This document shows, in pieces, positions 8,711 to 17,168 of a stretch of 64,000 bases of DNA. Under the pieces are notes generated by a model. It saw only the letters and a program-made list of their open reading frames with translations, did not search any database and was not told the DNA's origin. The stretch is from Prosthecodimorpha staleyi. GTDB lineage: Bacteria; Pseudomonadota; Alphaproteobacteria; Rhizobiales; Ancalomicrobiaceae. Location: contig NZ_JAHHZF010000015.1 in assembly GCF_018729455.1 (NCBI RefSeq), positions 62,001-126,000 of the forward strand, written 5' to 3'. Within the stretch, counting starts at the first letter, position 1. Every line of letters begins with the position of its first letter. The position numbers were made by a program, and so were the translations under genes.

Positions 8711-8738
8711 AACGCCCCCTTTGGGGCGTTTTGCTTTT
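8711..8738 (+). terminator. rho-independent terminator after tRNA-Gly
   Basis: Eight-bp perfect arms AACGCCCC (8711-8718) and GGGGCGTT (8723-8730), a 4-nt loop, then a T-rich tract TTGCTTTT. Confidence 0.9.
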
Positions 8739-8792
8739 GGGGCCTACCACGATCCCCGCAATCGTTTCGTGGCCGCAAGTCGGCGGTCGCGA

Positions 8793-10196
8793 TCACGCGC
8801 CCCCGCCCGACCGTGCCGCCTCCCGCATCGCCCGTGCCAGCGCGTCGTCCAATTGGGGGTCGGCGCATTGGGTGACGTTGAAGCGCAGGAAGGCGGCGGC
8901 CGAATTCGAGACGCTGAAGACGTTGCCGGGGGCGAGGACATGGCCCTCCGCGAGCGCCAAGCGGGCGATCGCAGCGCTGTCCAGGCCGTCGGGCAGGCGG
9001 CACCACAGATAGAAGCCGCCGCGCGGCATCAGGACGGGGACGAGGCCGAGCCGGCCGAGGCGCTGCGCCGTCGCGCGGCGGGCACCCGACAGGCGCCGGC
9101 GGACCTCGTCGAGATGCTTGCGGTAGCCGCCGCCGGCGAGCACCGCGGCGACCAGATCGGTGGCGACCGGGCTCGGGCCGCCGAAGGCCGTCGCCACCTG
9201 CAGGTCGACCAGGCCCTCGATCCAGTCGCCCCGCGCCGCGACATAGCCGCAGCGTACCGAGGCCGACAGGGTCTTGGAGAAGCTGCCGATGCGCACGACC
9301 CGCTCAAGCCCGTCGAGCGCGGCATAGCGCGGCGAGGGATCGGGCTCGAAATCGGCGAAGATGTCGTCCTCGACGATCGTCACCCCGTGGGCCGCCGCCA
9401 GATTCAGGAGCCGGTGCGCGGTCGCCGGCGCGATGGTCGCGCCGGTCGGATTGTGCAGCGCCGAATTGGTGATGTAGAGCCGCGGCCGCGCCGCCGCGAC
9501 GATCGCCTCGAAGGCGGCCGGGTCCGGGCCGGCCGGGCCGTAGGGCAGCCCGACGACATCGACCCGGTGGGCCTCCAAGAGGGCGCGGAAATTGAAATAG
9601 CCCGGATCGTCGACCAGCACCGTGTCGCCGGGCCGGAGCAGGAAGCGGCAGACCAGGTCGATCGCCTGGGTGCCCGAACCGGTCAGCAGGATCTGATCGG
9701 GGCCAACCGCCAGCCCCTCCTCGGCGAAGCGGCCGGCGAGCAGACGGCGCAGGGCCGGCGATCCGTGCGTGCCGCCATAGTCGGTCAACAGCGCATCGGA
9801 CCCGCGCGCCAGCCCGCGCAACGCCCGGCGCAGCGCGTCGACCGGCATCCAGTCCGCCGGCAGCCAGCCACAGCCGGGCTTGGACGCCGCGGCTTCGGTG
9901 TCGAGCGACTGGCGCGAAACCCAGAAGGGATCGACCGCCCGGTCGCGCGCGGCTTCCGCAGCGGCAAGGCGGAACGGTGCCGGCTCGGCCGTTGCGACAT
10001 GGAAGCCGGAACCGCGCCGGGCCCGGATCACGCCCTCGGCCACCAGCCGGTCATAGGCCTCGACCACGGTCGACGGCGACACCGCCATGCCGGCCGCCAA
10101 GGCGCGGATCGACGGCAGGCGGTCGCCCGGGCCGAGGCCACGCGCCGCGATGCGGGTCCGGATCGCCGCCATCACGGCCGCCACGCGCGTCGTCAC
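8793..10196 (-). CDS. MocR-family transcription regulator (GntR HTH plus aminotransferase domain)
   Basis: A MocR/PdxR-type regulator: an N-terminal GntR winged helix (LGPGDRLPSIRALAAGMAVSPSTVVEAYDRL) linked to a class I aminotransferase-like domain that binds PLP, with the lysine in GSFSKTLSASVRCGY. Members use PLP or an amino compound as effector and usually control a divergent neighbour, here an EamA exporter. I start it at GTG 10196: GGGGGA stands 7 nt upstream and the resulting N-terminus (TTRVAAVMAAIRTRI) matches the family. The ATG at 10235 gives 13 extra residues that would be encoded inside the operator, which argues against it. Effector and target are inferred from position. Confidence 0.88.
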   Translation of the reverse strand: MTTRVAAVMAAIRTRIAARGLGPGDRLPSIRALAAGMAVSPSTVVEAYDRLVAEGVIRARRGSGFHVATAEPAPFRLAAAEAARDRAVDPFWVSRQSLDTEAAASKPGCGWLPADWMPVDALRRALRGLARGSDALLTDYGGTHGSPALRRLLAGRFAEEGLAVGPDQILLTGSGTQAIDLVCRFLLRPGDTVLVDDPGYFNFRALLEAHRVDVVGLPYGPAGPDPAAFEAIVAAARPRLYITNSALHNPTGATIAPATAHRLLNLAAAHGVTIVEDDIFADFEPDPSPRYAALDGLERVVRIGSFSKTLSASVRCGYVAARGDWIEGLVDLQVATAFGGPSPVATDLVAAVLAGGGYRKHLDEVRRRLSGARRATAQRLGRLGLVPVLMPRGGFYLWCRLPDGLDSAAIARLALAEGHVLAPGNVFSVSNSAAAFLRFNVTQCADPQLDDALARAMREAARSGGGA

Positions 10197-10210
10197 TTCG
10201 CGATCCCCCA

Positions 10211-10263
10211 AAACTGTACGGTCACCGTTGTCCATACAGTTTGGTGAAATTGTACCAGACTGT
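10211..10263. promoter_or_regulatory. MocR operator region
   Basis: Three related half-sites: AAACTGTA (10211-10218), ACAGTTTGGT (10236-10245) and ACCAGACTGT (10254-10263). The second and third form a 10-bp inverted repeat with one mismatch around 8 nt; the first and second are an exact inverted repeat AAACTGTA / TACAGTTT around 16 nt. They lie between the regulator and the transporter, as expected for MocR sites that contact a dimer through repeated half-sites. Confidence 0.7.
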
Positions 10264-10342
10264 GCCTGTCCGGGCCAGCCGGCCGGGGATAGTCCGGTGA
10301 ACGCACGACCGGGACGGCGGCGCAGTATCGGACCGTCGCGGC

Positions 10343-10396
10343 GGCATCGGCCGCCAGCGCGGCATCGGCCGCCAGCGCGGCATCGGCCGCCAAGGT
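10343..10396. repeat. 18-bp tandem repeat, three copies
   Basis: GGCATCGGCCGCCAGCGC occurs at 10343-10360 and 10361-10378, followed by a copy diverged at its end (10379-10396). It lies in the leader of the EamA transporter gene, just before its Shine-Dalgarno. Confidence 0.75.
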
Positions 10397-10418
10397 GGCG
10401 TCGGATTGGGAGACAGGC

Positions 10419-11279
10419 ATGAAGGCGTCGACGGCCGGATGGACCAACGGGCTCCTGGGGGTGCTGATCTTTTCCGGCTCACTGCCGGCGACGCGGGTCG
10501 CGGTCGCGGGCTTCTCGCCCCTGTTCCTGACCGCCGCGCGGGCCGCGATCGCGGCGGCCCTGGGCGCGGTCCTGCTCGCGGCCCTGCGCCAGAGCCTGCC
10601 GGCGCGGCGTGATCTTGCCTCGCTCGCCATCGTCGCCTTCGGGGTGGTGGCCGGCTTCCCGCTCCTGACCGCGCTCGCGCTGACGCAGGTCACCGCCGCC
10701 CATTCGATCGTGTTCATCGCGCTTCTGCCGCTGGCGACCGCCGGGTTCGGCGTGCTGCGCGGCGGTGAGCGGCCCGCTCCGGCCTTCTGGCTGTTCTCGA
10801 TGCTCGGCAGCGCGGTGGTGGCCGGCTTCGCGCTCGCCAACGATGCCACAGCGAACCTCGGCGGCGATCTCGCCATGCTGGCCGCAATCGTGGTCTGCGG
10901 GCTCGGCTATGCGGAGGGCGCGGCCCTGTCGCGCCGTCTCGGCGGCTGGCAGGTGATCTCCTGGGCGCTGCTGCTGGCCGCCCCGGCCATGCTGGCCCTG
11001 GCCGCCGTCACCTGGCCGGCCGACTGGTCGCGGGTTGCCCTGCCGGCCTGGCTCGGCCTCGGCTATGTCTCGGTCTTCTCCATGCTGGTCGGCTTCGTGT
11101 TCTGGTATCGCGGCCTTGCGCTCGGCGGCATCGCCGGCGTCGGCCAACTGCAGCTGCTGCAGCCGTTCTTCGGCCTGGTTCTGGCCGGTTGGCTGCTCGG
11201 CGAGCCGATCGCGGCGAGCATGATTGCCGCCACCGGGGCCGTCGTCCTTTGCGTCACGCTCGCCCGGCGCTACGCCTGA
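10419..11279 (+). CDS. EamA/DMT-family transporter
   Basis: A 286-residue inner-membrane protein with about ten predicted hydrophobic helices arranged as two EamA repeats (roughly 8-135 and 150-285), typical of drug/metabolite exporters such as RhtA/YdcZ-like amino-acid and metabolite effluxers. The second half ends with GVGQLQLLQPFFGLVLAGWLLGEP, a usual EamA feature. The ATG at 10419 follows GGAGACAGG; the frame starts earlier at 10395. It is divergent from the MocR regulator and separated by the operator, so it is the probable target; this arrangement suggests export of an amino compound or a vitamin B6-related metabolite, which is inference. Confidence 0.85.
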   Translation: MKASTAGWTNGLLGVLIFSGSLPATRVAVAGFSPLFLTAARAAIAAALGAVLLAALRQSLPARRDLASLAIVAFGVVAGFPLLTALALTQVTAAHSIVFIALLPLATAGFGVLRGGERPAPAFWLFSMLGSAVVAGFALANDATANLGGDLAMLAAIVVCGLGYAEGAALSRRLGGWQVISWALLLAAPAMLALAAVTWPADWSRVALPAWLGLGYVSVFSMLVGFVFWYRGLALGGIAGVGQLQLLQPFFGLVLAGWLLGEPIAASMIAATGAVVLCVTLARRYA

Positions 11280-11349
11280 GCGGCGCCGGGCCGGTGGGAT
11301 GCGGGCGAACGGGCGGCGCGGCATCCGCCGCCGTCCTCGCCGCCTCGGC

Positions 11350-12375
11350 TCACGGAGCGATCGAGCGCCCCTCCTCGTCGGCCGCCTTCTCGGGGAAGGT
11401 CGGGTAGACGCCCTTGACGCGGCCCATCTGCTGGACGAGGGCGAGCACGCTGTCGATGAAGGGCGTCTCCAGGTCGACCAGCCGGCCCATTTCCTGGACG
11501 GCGGTCAAAAGCGCATCGATCTCCAGCGGGCGCCCCTTGTCGAGGTCCTGCAGCATCGAGGTGCGGTGCGCGCCGACCTTGGCGGCGCCGTTGATGCGGC
11601 GGTCGACATCGACGCGGAAATGCACGCCGAGCCGGGCGCCGATGCGCTGGGCCTCCAGCATCATGTTGCGCGCCAGCGTGCGCGTGCCCGGGTCGGTCGC
11701 GACGATGTCGAGGGTGGCGTGGGTCAGCGCCGAGATCGGGTTGAAGCAGAGATTGCCCCACAGCTTCAGCCAGATGTCATTGCGGATGTCGGGATAGATC
11801 TTGGCCTTCAGCCCGCCGGCATTGATCGCGTCGGCGAGCTTCTGGACGCGCGGGGTGATCTGCTTGTTCGGCTCGCCGAGGCCGAACTGGTCGCCGTAGA
11901 TATGCTTGATGACGCCCGGCTCGACGATCTCGGTCGCCGGATAGACGGTGCAGCCGATGACGCGCTGAGGCCCGATCGCATCCCACTGCCGATTGTCGGG
12001 ATCGACGCTGAGCAGGCGGAGATCGGAATACTGGCCCTCGATGCCGTGGAAATACCACCAAGGCACGCCGTTCTGGGCGGTCACCACGGCCGTGTCGGGC
12101 CCGAGCAGGGGCTTCATCGCTTCGGCCGATTCCCAGGCCTGATGGGCCTTCAGGGCGATGATCACATAGTCCTGGTGGCCGAGTTCGGCCGGGTCCTTGG
12201 CGGCCGGCATGCGCTCGGTGATCTCCTCGCCGGCCATGCGCAGCGTCAGGCCGTTGGCCTTGATCGCCTCCAGATGGGCGCCGCGCGCGACGAGCGAAAC
12301 GTCGACGCCGCCGCGCTTCATCATCACGGCCATGTAGCCGCCGATCGCGCCGGCGCCGTAGATGCAAACCTTCAT
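11350..12375 (-). CDS. 2-dehydropantoate 2-reductase-like protein (ApbA/PanE family)
   Basis: A 341-residue NADPH-dependent reductase of the ketopantoate reductase family. The Rossmann motif GAGAIGGY is at residues 7-14, followed by the ApbA N-domain (to about 180) and the helical C-domain with KLWGNLCFNPISALT, which includes the catalytic-region Lys-Asn-Ser pattern. A panE role in pantothenate synthesis is possible, but many paralogues of this length act on other 2-oxo acids, so I give no symbol. GGGGGAAG precedes the ATG at 12375; an extension to 12462 is not supported. It follows the SucCD-like pair on the same strand after 185 nt and may act on a product of the same pathway. Confidence 0.82.
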   Translation of the reverse strand: MKVCIYGAGAIGGYMAVMMKRGGVDVSLVARGAHLEAIKANGLTLRMAGEEITERMPAAKDPAELGHQDYVIIALKAHQAWESAEAMKPLLGPDTAVVTAQNGVPWWYFHGIEGQYSDLRLLSVDPDNRQWDAIGPQRVIGCTVYPATEIVEPGVIKHIYGDQFGLGEPNKQITPRVQKLADAINAGGLKAKIYPDIRNDIWLKLWGNLCFNPISALTHATLDIVATDPGTRTLARNMMLEAQRIGARLGVHFRVDVDRRINGAAKVGAHRTSMLQDLDKGRPLEIDALLTAVQEMGRLVDLETPFIDSVLALVQQMGRVKGVYPTFPEKAADEEGRSIAP

Positions 12376-12560
12376 CGCTTCCCCCGATGGTCCGTCGCAC
12401 GCGGCAGGCTGCCGGCGACCCTGTTGGTATCCCAGATGTGGCCCATGCCGGCCGGCCCGCAAACGCGACCCGCTGCCGCGCCCACGCCGACTGCGCCGCG
12501 GACCCGTGATGGCCGCGCGAGCCGCCCGCCGTCACGAGCTCCGTCTTCAGCGAGCCGCCG

Positions 12561-13445
12561 TCACCGCGCCGCGGCGCCGAGCACCTGGCGCACCGTCTCG
12601 CCGACCCGGTGGGCACCGGAGACGACGGTGACGCCGGCCGCCCTGAGCGCCGCCGTCTTGGCGACCACGTCGCCGCGGCCGTGCAGCGTGATCGTGCCGG
12701 CATGGCCCATGCGCCGCTCCGGCGGGGCATGGCGGCCGGCCAGATAGGCGATGACGGGCTTCTTCAGCCCGGTCGACTGCAGGAATTCGGCCGCCTCCTG
12801 CTCCTCCGTGCCGCCGAGTTCGCCGATCAGGACGACGGCCTCGGTGTCCGGATCGGCGAAGAACAGGTCCAGGCACTCGGCCATGCCGATGCCGTGGATC
12901 GGATCGCCGCCGACACCGACCGTGGTCGACTGGCCGAGCCCTGCGCGGGTGATCTGGTCGACAATCTCGGTCGTCAGCGAGGCCGAACGCGACACGATGC
13001 CGACGGAACCCGGACGCTCAGAGCCGGTGCCCATGACGCCGATCTTGGCGAGGCCGGGCGCCAGGATGCCCTGCGAATTCGGCCCGACCAGCCGCGTGCC
13101 GCTGCCCTTCAGGGCCGCGCGAACGCGCACCATATCCATCACCGGCACGCGCTCGGTGACCGCCACGACCAGCCCGACCCCGGCCTCGATCGCCTCGATC
13201 ATGGCCGCGGCGGCCTGGGCGGGCGGCACGAAGATCATGCTGGCATTGGCGCCGGTTTCGGCGACGGCCGGCGCGACCCGGTCGAACACGGGCACGTTCA
13301 GGTGATGGCGACCGCCCTTGCCGGGCGTGACGCCGGCGACCACGCGGGTGCCGTAGTCCATCATCAACGCCGTGTGGTGCGTGCCGGCCCAGCCGGTCAT
13401 GCCCTGACAGAGGACGCGGGTGTCGGCATCGACCAGTATCGCCAT
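12561..13445 (-). CDS. succinate/malate-CoA ligase alpha-like subunit
   Basis: A 294-residue SucD/MtkB-type subunit of an NDP-forming acyl-CoA ligase. The N-terminal CoA-binding Rossmann domain contains [11 protein letters not shown], the middle has [13 protein letters not shown], and the C-terminal ligase domain carries the phosphohistidine motif MGHAGTI. It couples nucleotide hydrolysis to CoA thioester formation from a dicarboxylate. It starts at 13445 behind GGGAGGTGATC, 2 nt after the stop of the beta subunit, so the two are translationally close and must form one complex. Substrate (succinate, malate or another dicarboxylate) is not decided; the gene is not beside TCA-cycle genes, which argues against the housekeeping succinyl-CoA synthetase. 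Confidence 0.85.
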   Translation of the reverse strand: MAILVDADTRVLCQGMTGWAGTHHTALMMDYGTRVVAGVTPGKGGRHHLNVPVFDRVAPAVAETGANASMIFVPPAQAAAAMIEAIEAGVGLVVAVTERVPVMDMVRVRAALKGSGTRLVGPNSQGILAPGLAKIGVMGTGSERPGSVGIVSRSASLTTEIVDQITRAGLGQSTTVGVGGDPIHGIGMAECLDLFFADPDTEAVVLIGELGGTEEQEAAEFLQSTGLKKPVIAYLAGRHAPPERRMGHAGTITLHGRGDVVAKTAALRAAGVTVVSGAHRVGETVRQVLGAAAR

Positions 13446-13447
13446 GA

Positions 13448-14620
13448 TCACCTCCCGTGCCGGGCAATGGCGACCGCGCGCGTCGCGGCCGTCCACATGT
13501 CGGGGCATTCCACGATCGGCAGGCCGAAATTGACGAAGCGCGAGCGGGCGAAATCGGCGTTGTTGCCGGCCAGCCGGGCGACGATCGGGATTTTCCGGCC
13601 GGAGCGGCGCGCCGCCATGCCGAGCCCTTCCACCACCGTGTCGCAGGGCTGCATGCCGCCGCCATGGATGTTGACCAGGATCGCCTTGACGGCCGGATTG
13701 TCGAACAGGAGCCCGAAGCCGTAGGCGATGTGCTGGCTCTTGGCCGTCGTCCGGATGTCCATGAAATTGGCCGGCCGTCCCTGCGCCTCGCGCAGGAGAT
13801 CGAGCGTGGCGAGGCCGAGGCCGGCGCCGTTGACGACGAGGCCGATATCGCCGTCGAGGCGGACATAGTTCAGCTGATGGTGCTGGGCTTGGACCTCGAT
13901 CGGGTCGGCCTCCTCGTCGTCGCGCAAGGCCGCGAGTTCCGGCTGGCGGAACAGGGCATTGTCGTCGATCACCATCTTGGCGTCGAAGGCGACCAGCCGG
14001 CCGTCCTCGGTCAGCGCCAGGGGGTTGATCTCGATCAGGCTGGCGTCGAGTTCGACGAAGGCCCGGCGCAGGCCGTCGACGATGCCGGCGAGCGCCACGG
14101 CCGCGTCGCCGGTCAGGCCGAGCCGCGCGGCGAAGGCAAGTGCCTCGTCGTGGCGCGGCGTCGCGCCGGTGCCGAGCGGCAGCCGCTCGAGCTTCAATTC
14201 GCCCTTCAGCGCCCGCTCCTCCAGGTCCTCGCCGCCCTCCGGGCTGCCGAGCACGACCAGTTCGCCCAGGGTACGGTCGACCAGAACGGCCAGATTCAGG
14301 TCGCGTTGCGAGGCAAGCCCGGTCTCGACGAAGACGCGGCGGACGATGCGGCCTTCCGGCCCGGTCTGTGCCGTGACCAGCTTGCGCCCGAGCATCTCGG
14401 CGGCGGCCTCGCGGGCGGCGTGGGGCGAGGTGACCAGCCGGACGCCGCCGGCCTTGCCGCGGCCGCCGGCATGGACCTGGGCCTTGACGGCGATCATCGG
14501 CGAACCGAGGCGCCGAGCCACAGCTTCGGCCTCTTCAGGCGTGATCGCGACCGCCCCGCCCGGCGAGACCAGGCCGTAGCGGGCGAGAATGTCCTTCGCC
14601 TGGAATTCATGGAGATTCAT
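13448..14620 (-). CDS. succinate/malate-CoA ligase beta-like subunit, divergent
   Basis: A 390-residue SucC/MtkA-type subunit with an ATP-grasp domain (MNLHEFQAKDILARYG, KAQVHAGGRGKAGGV, EINPLALTEDGRLVAFDAKM) and a C-terminal CoA-ligase flavodoxin-like domain. The canonical loop FLDVGGGA near residue 300 is replaced by FMDIRTTAKS, and the later part reads LVNIHGGGMQPCDTV instead of LVNIFGGI. This places it in a divergent subgroup, so a substrate other than succinate is likely, though unproven. The ATG at 14620 has GGGAGGCG upstream; the frame extends to 14812 without family support. It forms an operon with the alpha subunit. Confidence 0.83.
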   Translation of the reverse strand: MNLHEFQAKDILARYGLVSPGGAVAITPEEAEAVARRLGSPMIAVKAQVHAGGRGKAGGVRLVTSPHAAREAAAEMLGRKLVTAQTGPEGRIVRRVFVETGLASQRDLNLAVLVDRTLGELVVLGSPEGGEDLEERALKGELKLERLPLGTGATPRHDEALAFAARLGLTGDAAVALAGIVDGLRRAFVELDASLIEINPLALTEDGRLVAFDAKMVIDDNALFRQPELAALRDDEEADPIEVQAQHHQLNYVRLDGDIGLVVNGAGLGLATLDLLREAQGRPANFMDIRTTAKSQHIAYGFGLLFDNPAVKAILVNIHGGGMQPCDTVVEGLGMAARRSGRKIPIVARLAGNNADFARSRFVNFGLPIVECPDMWTAATRAVAIARHGR

Positions 14621-14925
14621 GGCGTCGCCTCCCGAACCTGCAGACCGCCGCCCGCGCATCTGACGGCGCGGGTCTCGTGACGGGGCCTTCAGGGTCCGAC
14701 GGCCCGCGACCGGACCGTTCTGGCATACAAGATACCACTTCGGCTCCCCTTGGCAAGGCGACGTGCTGACGCGGTCGATCGCCTCCAAGACGACCGCTTC
14801 CGACACCGCCACCCCCCGTCTACGGCGCGATCGCCTCGACGGTTTGAATTGTCTTCGAGGATCGGCACTATGTCACCCGGATCGGCCACCCTATCGGCAT
14901 CCGGGCCGCAGGCAGGAGGAAAGCG
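14621..14925. other. divergent intergenic region, no element resolved
   Basis: These 305 bp separate the minus-strand CoA ligase operon from the plus-strand secreted protein gene. Apart from the two Shine-Dalgarno sequences (the one at 14915-14919 is GGAGG) I find no convincing promoter, palindrome or small gene. Confidence 0.4.
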
Positions 14926-15633
14926 ATGCGCTATCGACGGGCGATCCGGGGCGGGCTGGCAGCCTGCGCTACCGGCATCGCGGCGATTTCGGCCGCATTT
15001 TCGCCGGTCCAGGCCGGCGAGCGCGACGGCCTCTATGTCATGACGCGGGTGTGGGGTTCATCGGTGGAACTGGCGGTCTGGTATTTCGCCGGCGACCGAT
15101 TCGTTCGGGAGCCGAAGACCGCGATCCGCGATTTCGACTTCGCCGGTGCCGACCCCAAATGGTCGGGCACCGTGCTGGTGGAGGGCAGCCGCTGGACCCT
15201 GCGCTTCGGCGACGGCCGCGTGCAGGCTGCGGATTTCCGCGCCGCCCAGCCGGCCGGCCAGTGCTTCAACTGGAATGCCGGGCTGTTCTGCCGGGTCAAG
15301 ACGTTCCAGCCCGGCCAGATGCTCGCCGGCAGCTTCACCGGTGGGCTCGGCAACACCAATGTCGGCAGCACGCGCACCTACCGCTTCGCGCCCGACGGCA
15401 CCTACCAGATCGACACCAGTTCCTCGCTGTCGTCCTCCGGGGTCCTGTCCGGGGCGACCGTCGGCATCAGCCGCGGTCAGAGTGGCCGCTACAGCCTGGG
15501 CGAGAACACCATCACGCTGACCAGCAGCGACGGAACGGTCACGGTGATGACCGCCTTTCCGTACGAGACGACCGCCGATCCGACCCGCCCGGACCGCGTC
15601 TATATCGGCGGCTTCATGATGAAGCGCATCTGA
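14926..15633 (+). CDS. secreted protein of unknown function
   Basis: A 235-residue protein I do not recognise. It has a Sec signal peptide (basic start, hydrophobic core about 10-27, likely cleavage after VQA), so it should be periplasmic or outer-membrane associated. The mature part is rich in beta-forming segments, Thr and Ser, with two cysteines about nine residues apart (CFNWNAGLFC) that could form a disulfide, and ends in GGFMMKRI. The segment TRTYRFAPDGTYQIDTSSS resembles small lipocalin-like beta-barrel repeats, a weak similarity only. The start is well supported by GGAGGAAAGCG. The LysE gene follows 37 nt later on the same strand, so both may share a transcript. Confidence 0.75.
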   Translation: MRYRRAIRGGLAACATGIAAISAAFSPVQAGERDGLYVMTRVWGSSVELAVWYFAGDRFVREPKTAIRDFDFAGADPKWSGTVLVEGSRWTLRFGDGRVQAADFRAAQPAGQCFNWNAGLFCRVKTFQPGQMLAGSFTGGLGNTNVGSTRTYRFAPDGTYQIDTSSSLSSSGVLSGATVGISRGQSGRYSLGENTITLTSSDGTVTVMTAFPYETTADPTRPDRVYIGGFMMKRI

Positions 15634-15670
15634 CCGGCCGACCCGTCCGGCGCCCCTTCCGGAGACCCTC

Positions 15671-16312
15671 ATGGATCCCTTCTCCGCCGTCCTTGCCTTC
15701 TCGGTCGCCGCGGCGCTGCTCACCCTGACGCCCGGCCTCGACACCGCGTTGGTGCTACGCACGGCGACCGTCGAAGGCGCGCGTCCGGCCATGGCGGCCG
15801 GGATCGGGATCAGCGCCGGCTGCCTGGCCTGGGGGCTCGCCGCCGCGGTCGGGCTCGGGGCCGTGCTGGCCGTTTCGGAAATCGCCTTTCGGGTCCTGCA
15901 GATGGCGGGCGCGGCCTATCTGGTCTGGCTCGGCGCCGGCATGCTGTGGGCGGCGATCCGCCCGGGCGATGCGGCCGGCCGGCTGGCGGCGCCGGAAGGC
16001 GGGGCGGCCGGCAGCGGCGGCTGGTTCGCGCGCGGGCTGATGACCAACCTGCTCAACCCCAAGGTCGGCGTCTTCTATGTCAGCTTCCTGCCGCAGTTCA
16101 TTCCCGACGGCGTGCCGGTCGTCGCCTTCAGCGTCGGGCTCGCCGCCATCCACGCCGCCATGGGCATCGCCTGGTTCGCGGCCCTGACCGCGGCGACCCG
16201 GCCGATTGCCGCGCTGCTGCGCCGGCCCGCCGTGCTGCGCGGTATCGACGGCATCACCGGCACAGTGCTGATCGGCTTCGGCCTCAGGCTCGCGCTCGAC
16301 CGGCGGGGCTGA
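15671..16312 (+). CDS. LysE-family exporter
   Basis: A 213-residue inner-membrane protein of the LysE/RhtB superfamily, exporting amino acids or related small molecules. It has about six hydrophobic segments, the family motif LTPGLDTALVLRTATVEGARPAMAAGIGI near the N-terminus (here given in part: LTPGLDTALVL) and GLMTNLLNPKVGVFYVSFLPQF in the middle (GLMTNLLNPK is diagnostic). The length is normal for the family. It starts at 15671 behind GGAGA. It follows the secreted-protein gene by 37 nt and converges on the SDR gene. No regulator is adjacent, so the exported compound cannot be guessed. Confidence 0.87.
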   Translation: MDPFSAVLAFSVAAALLTLTPGLDTALVLRTATVEGARPAMAAGIGISAGCLAWGLAAAVGLGAVLAVSEIAFRVLQMAGAAYLVWLGAGMLWAAIRPGDAAGRLAAPEGGAAGSGGWFARGLMTNLLNPKVGVFYVSFLPQFIPDGVPVVAFSVGLAAIHAAMGIAWFAALTAATRPIAALLRRPAVLRGIDGITGTVLIGFGLRLALDRRG

Positions 16313-16345
16313 GGCCGGGAAGCACCGTCAGAGCGACGCTGGGCG

Positions 16346-17101
16346 TCAGAGAGACGCGGTGATACCGCCGTCGACATAGAGGACATGGCCGTTGACGAAG
16401 GCCGAGGCGTCGGAGGCCAGGAAGATGCAGGCGCCGACCAGTTCCTCGACCTTGCCCCAACGTCCCGCCGGGGTGCGCTTCTCGAGCCAGGCCGAGAAGG
16501 CCGGATCGGCGACCAGGGCGGCATTGAGCGGGGTGTCGAAATAGCCCGGCGCGATGGCGTTGACCTGCAGCCCGTGGCGCGCCCAGTCGGTCGCCATGCC
16601 CTTGGTCAGGTTGCCGACCGCGCCCTTGGTCGCCGTATAGGGGGCGATCGAGGGCCGGGCGAGCGCGGTCTGCACCGAGGCGATGTTGATGATCTTGCCG
16701 GCACCGCGGGCGATCATATGCCGGGCGCAGGCCTGGCCGACATTGAACACCGACGCGATATTGGTCTGCAGCAGGCGCTGGAAGGCCTCCTCGGGGAAAT
16801 CCTCGAGCGGGGCGCGATACTGCATGCCGGCATTGTTGACCAGGATATCGATCGGCCCGGTCTCGGCCTCGAAGCGGTCGACGGCGGCGCGCGCCGCGGC
16901 ATGGTCGGTCGCGTCGAAGGACAGGATGCGGGCGCCCGGGATGGTGTCGGCAGCCACCGCCAGCTTGGCCGTGTCGCGGCCGTTGAGCACCACCTCGGCA
17001 TGGGCCGCGGCGAGGCCCTTGGCCAGCGCGAGGCCGATGCCCTGCGACGAGCCGGTGACCAGCGCGCGCTTGCCCTTGAGATCGAACAGTTCCAATGCCA
17101 C
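16346..17101 (-). CDS. SDR-family dehydrogenase (gluconate 5-dehydrogenase-like)
   Basis: A 251-residue classical short-chain dehydrogenase. It shows the cofactor motif TGSSQGIG, the structural NNAG, a serine in the IASVQT segment, and the active-site pair in YTATK. PGYFDTPLN follows, and the end VNGHVLYVDGG is typical of SDRs that act on sugar acids such as gluconate 5-dehydrogenase (IdnO). The start is taken as GTG 17101 with GAGGA 8 nt upstream; a further GTG at 17143 lacks a ribosome site. It lies directly downstream of the tctCBA transporter (67 nt), same strand, so it may process a compound imported by that system. Confidence 0.85.
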   Translation of the reverse strand: MALELFDLKGKRALVTGSSQGIGLALAKGLAAAHAEVVLNGRDTAKLAVAADTIPGARILSFDATDHAAARAAVDRFEAETGPIDILVNNAGMQYRAPLEDFPEEAFQRLLQTNIASVFNVGQACARHMIARGAGKIINIASVQTALARPSIAPYTATKGAVGNLTKGMATDWARHGLQVNAIAPGYFDTPLNAALVADPAFSAWLEKRTPAGRWGKVEELVGACIFLASDASAFVNGHVLYVDGGITASL

Positions 17102-17168
17102 CCGGTCCGTCCTCGTATCGTTGGGCGACGGGCGGGCCTTCACGGTGCAGGTGAGGCCCGCCGGCCGG

